From Aspergillus flavus (Eukaryota > Ascomycota > Eurotiomycetes > Eurotiales > Aspergillaceae), in contig NC_092406.1 of assembly GCF_009017415.1 (NCBI RefSeq), positions 4,216,001 to 4,280,000 of the forward strand: DNA of 64,000 nucleotides, written 5' to 3'. Position numbers and translations under genes: made by a program. Positions 58,514 through 64,000 of the stretch are shown piece by piece (the first letter of the stretch is position 1; each line of letters opens with the position of its first letter). Under the pieces are notes generated by a model. The model was not told the origin of the DNA, ran no database searches, and saw nothing but the letters and a program-made list of their open reading frames with translations.

Positions 58514-60331
58514 ATGCCGGATACGGGCGCTCACCCGGGTGTGAGAAGCTTGCTCGCCAGGTTCGAAAACAACAACAGCAGCAACCAGAATACCACGTCC
58601 CCACCCTCCCGCGGTCGATCTCCCGTCGGTTCTGAGCACTCGGGTTCTAGGCCTCTGTCAAAAGTGCGTGCGAGCTTCATAGCTGTTGATGGAGCCACCC
58701 AATCTGGCGCCGTTGCTGGGTTGAGAAGTGCAAGTAGCCGTAGTGACAGCCCAGCTGCTCCCCCGTCGAGGGTGAGGAGCTTCAATTCAGATGACCTGAA
58801 CGCCCCCTTGAAAAGTCCCTTGTCGTCCCCAACCAGCAATGGTTTAGATAACGAGCAAACCTTGAGCGAGACCAGGCCAGGCGGCATGGTGGAAACAGTG
58901 ATCACACAAGTGACCTCGCCCGAAAAGGGTGCAAAGCCCCAGGCCAAGGAAGCAGCGTCCCCTCGTAAGGGAAGCGACTCCACCTCGGCCGTTTCCGCTG
59001 CGCCATCCCCGAAGAAGACCCAGACAGTTACCAAGCGGCCATCCACCATCCAGGTGGATAAAGTTACACCCAACCAATCTGCGTCCAAGTCAACGTCTAC
59101 GACCCTGAAGTCTGCCGCACATCCGCGGACTCCAACATCTCCTGCCAAACCCGACCATGTCAAGGCTTCTAAGCCGGCACGCTCCCCCAGACCTCCTGCT
59201 ACCAGGGACTCACCCAAAGGTCCAACTACCAAGCCAAGCCGTTCATCTTTGAACACGACAACCAAGACCGCTACACGACCTGTCCGCTCTTCCATGCCGG
59301 CACGCGACGCAACCAAGTTGACAGCGACGAGTGCAACCCGCACCAACCAGCCGGAACCAAGACCGCCAACCAAGTCGGCTCGTCTGCCAGCTTCGGCAAC
59401 TACAACAACTCTGTCATCGGCCGCTAGAGGAGGAGCTACTGGAACAACTACCGGTAGCCTATCCCGGAAGCCGTCAAGTCTAAAGAATGCGACGAGTGGA
59501 ACCCACCGCACGACTACGGCTTCCAGCGTTCGCAAGCAGACATCCCAACCTTCTCTCCAACGTCAACCAGCACATGAGCGCCCGCATTCCCGAGTGAGCA
59601 ACACTAGTTCTAAGGTGGTTGACGAGGGATTTCTGGCTAGGATGATGCGCCCCACCGCTAGTTCTGCTAGCAAAGCTCATGAGAAGGTTGAAGTGAAGAG
59701 CCCACCCCGGTCTTCCCGGGTGACTCGGGCTCCGGTAAGACCAGTTGCTTCCAAGACGGAGGCCCACAAATCGCGCCCAACGAAGGAGAAGAGTGTGGCC
59801 AGAAAGCCACAGGAGAACCCGCAGCCAGTGTCTACCGAGAAAGAAGAACCACAGGCAAAGGCAGTTGATCCTAAGGAGGATACTGCACATGTGAATGTTA
59901 TTGAGCCTCACGCCAAGGTTGCGGACGAGCCTGTTCAAGCGGTTGTTGACTCGTCAGTTGATATAGTCGAGAAGGAACGCGCAACTGAGAAGCGGTTGGA
60001 GGATTTGCCCGTCGAGCCCTCGATGGCTTCTGAAAGCGCACCAGTTGGATCCTCTGTTGAGCTGGAGCAACCTATCCAAGCCGCAGAGGTCCCCGAAGCA
60101 CAGACTCTTGCCGCTCCATCAATCCAAGAGCCCACCATCTCTGCCGACGAGGCGGTCGATTCCCAGAGCGTTGAGCCCTCTGAGCTTTCTAACACTGAAG
60201 AGACCAAGGAACAGACTGGTGTTGAGCCTCTAGCCGCCACTGCTGAAGAGAAGCCAGCTGAGAACGTTGCTGAGACAGAGGCCAAGGCAGACGACATTGA
60301 TGTCGACGTCGGCAAACTCTCTCTCAACTGA
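58514..60331 (+). CDS. Disordered basic/acidic protein, function unknown
   Basis: A single frame of 605 residues from an ACCATG start. The N-terminus carries HPGVRSLLARFE (about 7-18), which looks like a conserved short motif. Residues 20-370 are very rich in Ser, Thr, Pro, Lys and Arg with many SP/TP sites and alternating SPKK/SPRK-like pairs, so it is strongly basic. A second short motif, EGFLARMMRPT, lies at about 370-382. The last 150 residues switch to Glu/Ala/Val-rich, strongly acidic sequence. No signal peptide or membrane helix is seen. Such basic, SP/TP-rich proteins often bind microtubules or nucleic acids, but this is only a composition argument. Similar fungal proteins are sometimes labelled mucin-like, which would not fit the lack of a signal peptide. 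A 334-codon antisense frame is a shadow. Confidence 0.8.
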   Translation: MPDTGAHPGVRSLLARFENNNSSNQNTTSPPSRGRSPVGSEHSGSRPLSKVRASFIAVDGATQSGAVAGLRSASSRSDSPAAPPSRVRSFNSDDLNAPLKSPLSSPTSNGLDNEQTLSETRPGGMVETVITQVTSPEKGAKPQAKEAASPRKGSDSTSAVSAAPSPKKTQTVTKRPSTIQVDKVTPNQSASKSTSTTLKSAAHPRTPTSPAKPDHVKASKPARSPRPPATRDSPKGPTTKPSRSSLNTTTKTATRPVRSSMPARDATKLTATSATRTNQPEPRPPTKSARLPASATTTTLSSAARGGATGTTTGSLSRKPSSLKNATSGTHRTTTASSVRKQTSQPSLQRQPAHERPHSRVSNTSSKVVDEGFLARMMRPTASSASKAHEKVEVKSPPRSSRVTRAPVRPVASKTEAHKSRPTKEKSVARKPQENPQPVSTEKEEPQAKAVDPKEDTAHVNVIEPHAKVADEPVQAVVDSSVDIVEKERATEKRLEDLPVEPSMASESAPVGSSVELEQPIQAAEVPEAQTLAAPSIQEPTISADEAVDSQSVEPSELSNTEETKEQTGVEPLAATAEEKPAENVAETEAKADDIDVDVGKLSLN

Positions 60332-61175
60332 AGAGCGAGCACAACCAAGACAATCATGATGTTGCATGAATGTCTATATTTACATCCACAGTTTGCTTCT
60401 TGTGACTTATATTTGCTTCATACCCGTCTTATTCGTGATGCGACCAGATACATGTTATCGTCTACGCGGACCATTTTTTAAGCTTCTTTTCTTTACTTGT
60501 GCTGTCTTTATGTTATTTTTATTTTCAATCTCTGTTTCGCAAGCATCTCATTCAAGATATGAGCAGGGCCGACGATGTATGCATGTCGGAGCATTTTCTG
60601 GTGGAGTTCTAGATTCCAGTTGCTTTTAGCGTTAGGGCTTGCATATTATCCCACTTGCATATGTACTTGGGAGGAGTCTAATCAGGTTCTTGTTTCTTTT
60701 CCGCCCTTTTCACTTTTATTCGTCTATTTACCTTTTCTCTTCTCAGGCTTTTTTACCTTCGATTCTCCTGTTAACATATTTGTCCCGGGTATTCTAGTTC
60801 TTTAATCCTCTATTTTGTATTATTGCTTGAACTTTGACAGTGCAAGTTTACTCCGCAGTTTTGCATCACTGTTGGTGCCGTGGGCTTTGTTCTTTTATAT
60901 CTCCCCCCCTTTGCTTTGAGATTTTGCGCAATATTTACTGTCTTGGGTAGCATGAGAACAAAACTCCGATTTTTCAATAGCTTGGAATCCGATATTAAGG
61001 ACTCTGAACAATCTCAAGGAATCGCCCAAAATAATCATCTAATACCCCAACAGTATAACACCACGTGAGATTCCCCAAAATTACTGCTATATAGTCGTTT
61101 CGTGTACAGGAGCAACAGCCGCGATACCGCACCTAGTGTGACGAACTCCACAACGTATAATCCGAAATCCGTGTA
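60332..61175. other. Convergent 3-prime region
   Basis: These 844 bp lie between two gene ends and are T-rich. Short frames (up to 87 codons) are Phe/Leu-rich by composition and not convincing. No RNA gene is seen. Confidence 0.5.
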
Positions 61176-62790
61176 TCAGATCTTTTTCTCCAATTTCTTT
61201 AAGAACCTATTCACACTGCTCTCCATTCTGTGGGCTCTTTCCTCCAAATTCCGGGGCCGGCCGGGGTTTTGTATTGACTTCTGAGCTATTTTCTGAGAAT
61301 GTGAATTGACCTCTGCTTCAGTGGGCCGGTACAGCTGCCTGTGGATGTCGTAATCATTTGCCACTGGTTGCTGTACGGCTACCTTATCATACGAGTAGTT
61401 TGAGTAGCCGCCAATCGGGGGTGGCGGTGGAGACGCCGGTTGAATTTGAGGCTGGCCGCCATATAAATTCTGGGTCTGACCGTAAAGATGGGCATTGGGA
61501 TCCTTAGGAGGCGGAGCAAATGACATAGTGACTGGCTGGTGGGAGTTAGATTGGTGACCCCCGCCTACCCCCGCAAGGAATGATGGTGTATAGGATGGGA
61601 TGCTGGGCGGACTCTGAATAGACGACCGAGACGAGAACGACCCGGAATGCGTTAGGCCGGCGCTCGGTGGTGGTGATGCGTAGCTTCCAGGCATAGTGTA
61701 TGGGAGCCCTTGACTGGTTGGGGGAGATGCAAAACCTCCTCCGCCGGTGATCTGGGATGGTGGTGTGAACGGTGCTCCACTGTCTACTGCTGCTGCTGCT
61801 GCAAGTCCGGTTCCATCTCCGCCGTCGATTGGAGGGGGGGTCTTCTCCCGAACTTGAATTGGTTCAGGCGCGGCCGGTGCCGCAGGGTTATATGGTAGAG
61901 GTGTATATTGGGCGGGGTCGTTTCTTTCTTCTGTAGCAGGCGGAGTGCCATTGGTCGTCTTCTGTGCTGTGGTGGGTGGACCACCAAGCGGGGGTGGAGG
62001 AAGATTGCTTGGTATTGAGAACGTCTGGGTAGGGGGCGGGGAGCTAGGTGTAGGTTCTGATTGAGAGTTACGAGTCTGCCCGTTCTGGTACGCCGGATCT
62101 GTGATGGCCACGTTTTCTAGTTGTTGCACAACTGTACTGACTGAAGCCTGAGGTGGAGGCGGATATGGATGCCTGTCTGTCTCGATCTGCGGGGGAGACA
62201 AATAATTTTCCATCAGGTTGAGGAAATTATCCGCATCATCTGAAGTCCAAAAGTAGATGTCCAGCGTGTGCAAACGTAGTTCCTTGTCCTCGCCACGCGG
62301 ATCAGTGCTTGGTAATAGCCATTCATGAGGACTGGCATTTGCTGGTGGAGGGAACGCCTGCGCGCCCTGTGATGGTGGACGGCCGTCCACGATTAGTGTA
62401 CACAGCGTTGGAAACTGGGTGGAATGGCGCAGATAGACCTGATCCAGAGCTGGACATCAGTCAGCGAGGAAAGTCATTTTTTACGCGGAGGATGGGTGAA
62501 AAAGCACCGACCGCCATTAAATGCATCTTGATCACGAGTTCCAGGATTATTCGCTACTTCAATCCTCGTCTTACGCTGCACCGCATTGTGATAAAGATAT
62601 AGATAGGAGCCCTTATCAAATCGATGATGAAGAGGCTTGGGAGTCGGAGCTGTGAAATAATAATGGATATCGGCAAAGCTATGGGAGGATCAGACGAATT
62701 TATCGCATTTGAAAGAGAGAGAGAGAATTTGCGGGGGAAATGGACGACTTACACCGTCAGCGCACGCTCTTCGCCCGGCAGCGGGGGCAT
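61176..62790 (-). CDS. Conserved proline-rich protein, function unknown
   Basis: Three exons on the minus strand, 62790-62753, 62678-62512 and 62449-61176, give 492 residues. Splicing in frame produces an N-terminal region of about 140 residues that looks folded: MPPLPGEERALTVFADIHYY, then KGSYLYLYHNAVQRKTRIEV, an Asn/Asp-rich turn, YLRHSTQFPTLCTLIVDGRP and LDIYFWTSDDADNFLNLM. The following 280 residues are Pro/Ser/Gly/Tyr-rich and disordered. The C-terminus has a basic amphipathic helix (EERAHRMESSVNRFLKKLEKK). I do not recognise a named domain. The compact N-terminal part with a WTSDDADNFLN motif may be a protein-interaction domain; the Pro-rich tail could bind SH3 or WW domains. It is divergent from the ribosomal protein gene. 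Confidence 0.8.
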
Positions 62791-63368
62791 AATGGCTTAT
62801 CAGTATATACTATACTATGTATTGATAGTAGAGTAGTAAGATAAAGAGCAGTTGCGAGATCGAGGGTATAGTTGAAGGGGAGAGGTGAACAGGCGGACAG
62901 GCATGCAAAGAAGTACACGATAAAGAATTTGGGGACAACATTATATATGAGGGGAAGCAATTGTAAGCTGCAGTGTCCAAGAGGCCGGCGGCTAGAGGGC
63001 GCTTCGAGATGCATTCTGGAGCCGTGATTAGTTGATGCCCTCCTGGGCTGGCGGCCTATAGGAACATCCCCTCGGAGCCGTCTTATCATTTCTCCGAAAA
63101 TTTCATTTGAGCTTCCGCATCATCGCAACTTCGCGGCCCATCAACGTTTACTTGAAACGGGGAGTTCTCGTGTTGTTATTCCCTCCGAGTCCCTTTGACC
63201 AAGAGGTGCAGTCTTCGGTAGGTGTATTTGTCCTCTCTTATCTCAATGAAAAAGTATTGCTCATACCTCCTCTTCCCCGTAACCAGTGATTTATCGGCTC
63301 TCCCGCACACCGTCTGAACACTTAAGGAATCCCTTCAATTGGGCCATTCCGAAAACTCACGATCCAAA
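62791..63368. promoter_or_regulatory. Divergent promoter region
   Basis: These 578 bp lie between the starts of the proline-rich gene and the ribosomal protein gene. A 110-codon minus-strand frame (62757-63089) overlaps the first exon in another frame and is not convincing. No TATA box is obvious. Confidence 0.45.
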
Positions 63369-63881
63369 ATGTCTCTTGTCAATCTCGCCCACGTTTGTTC
63401 CCATCTAAACAACGCCACCAAGGCCCGCTTGGGTCTCACATCTATCCCGAACACCCAGCTACACCTGAAATTGTGCCTTGCTCTCCAAAACTCTGGTTAC
63501 ATCTCTTCGGTCGTCCGCGGAGGCCCGACTCCCCCTCCTCAACATACTCTTCTGGGTGTTCCCTCGGTAAATGATGAAGTTGAAGGCGTACAATCGTTGA
63601 CCCAAAGCAATGTCGCCTCAAGGCGTCTTTGGCTCGGGCTCAAGTACTGGCAGAGCGATCCTGTCCTCGGCAAGATGAGCATGGTTAGCAAGCCCAAGAG
63701 AAGGATCACGATCGATGTTGCAGGCCTCCGAGAAGTGATTCGCGGAGAAAAGAGTGGATATGTGGAAGGCTTGCGGTCCCCCGGCGAAAGTTTATACCTA
63801 TCGACGGACCGCGGTATTATGGAAGCGCGAGAGTGTGTCGAGAAGCAGGTGGGAGGCTTGGTTCTTTGCCGAGTGCTGTAG
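63369..63881 (+). CDS. mrps8: Mitochondrial small ribosomal subunit protein uS8m (MRPS8)
   Basis: A single frame of 170 residues. The S8 fold is recognisable: an N-terminal helix (SLVNLAHVCSHLNNATKAR), the segment LALQNSGYISSV typical of S8 proteins, and the C-terminal part with STDRGIMEARECVEKQVGG, which corresponds to the conserved S-T-x-x-G-I-M/L-x-x-x-x-A motif of uS8. It binds the small-subunit rRNA in mitochondrial ribosomes. The length fits the family, and no intron is needed. The mitochondrial rather than cytosolic assignment rests on the bacterial-type C-terminal motif and lack of similarity to cytosolic Rps22. Confidence 0.92.
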   Translation: MSLVNLAHVCSHLNNATKARLGLTSIPNTQLHLKLCLALQNSGYISSVVRGGPTPPPQHTLLGVPSVNDEVEGVQSLTQSNVASRRLWLGLKYWQSDPVLGKMSMVSKPKRRITIDVAGLREVIRGEKSGYVEGLRSPGESLYLSTDRGIMEARECVEKQVGGLVLCRVL

Positions 63882-64000
63882 ATAATTGTGATGGTTGTGG
63901 AAAGGCAAACCAAGATAAAGCGTTTCTTTCATATGTGTTGGATGCTGTGGGTTTTGCATTTGAACCGGAGTTTGGTCAGTCGCAATGCCTCCGCCCATGA

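Noticed and set aside
58531..59535. 334-codon minus-strand frame antisense to the disordered protein
   Set aside because: It mirrors a Ser/Thr/Pro-rich coding region, where stop codons on the other strand are rare; its Val/Gly/Leu-rich composition is that of a shadow.

Overview
The window is nuclear DNA of a filamentous ascomycete, almost certainly of the family Aspergillaceae (Aspergillus or a close relative). The signs are many short introns (mostly 40-100 nt) with GTANGT donors and CTAAC-like branch points, monocistronic genes on both strands, and close relatives of known Aspergillus proteins: a 526-residue pyruvate kinase with seven introns, a GH5 endoglucanase of the EglB type, homoisocitrate dehydrogenase LysB, a Pil1-type eisosome protein and a MetR/Cys-3 type bZIP factor. 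There are no operons, CRISPR arrays, rRNA genes or convincing tRNA genes. I could assemble intact exon-intron models, in frame throughout, for twenty genes (one runs off the left edge).

Left part (1-17 kb): a Zn2Cys6 regulator cut by the window edge, then 4.8 kb without a recognisable gene, a MetR/Cys-3 bZIP gene with a long intron ending in a tandem acceptor, a Pil1-type eisosome core gene, and an intronless XPG/Rad2 nucleotide-excision-repair nuclease.

Middle (17-34 kb): a WDR6/Trm734-type WD-repeat protein, a type III polyketide synthase whose catalytic His and Asn appear to be lost, a secreted CE16 acetylesterase, a secreted GH5 endoglucanase, a Sur7-family four-pass membrane protein, and a large protein whose N-terminus resembles the TPP1/ACD (Tpz1) shelterin OB fold. 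The two secreted enzymes both fit plant cell wall breakdown. Pil1 and Sur7 proteins both belong to eisosome/MCC membrane domains.

Right part (34-64 kb): the Fab1/PIKfyve lipid kinase (2519 aa), pyruvate kinase, an F-box protein, an apparently frameshifted small gene, a gene-free segment with the terminal signature of a non-autonomous Helitron, a coiled-coil protein with an RVxF-type PP1 docking motif, a DUF1769 protein, homoisocitrate dehydrogenase of the alpha-aminoadipate lysine pathway, a large disordered basic/acidic protein, a conserved proline-rich protein of unknown function and mitochondrial ribosomal protein S8.

Most of the window is ordinary housekeeping sequence. The items most worth a second look are the type III PKS lacking its His/Asn, the Helitron-like element, the TPP1-like telomere candidate, the RVxF coiled-coil protein, and a 9-mer that recurs seven times only in intergenic DNA. 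All assignments come from reading the sequence and from memory of the families; no database search was run.
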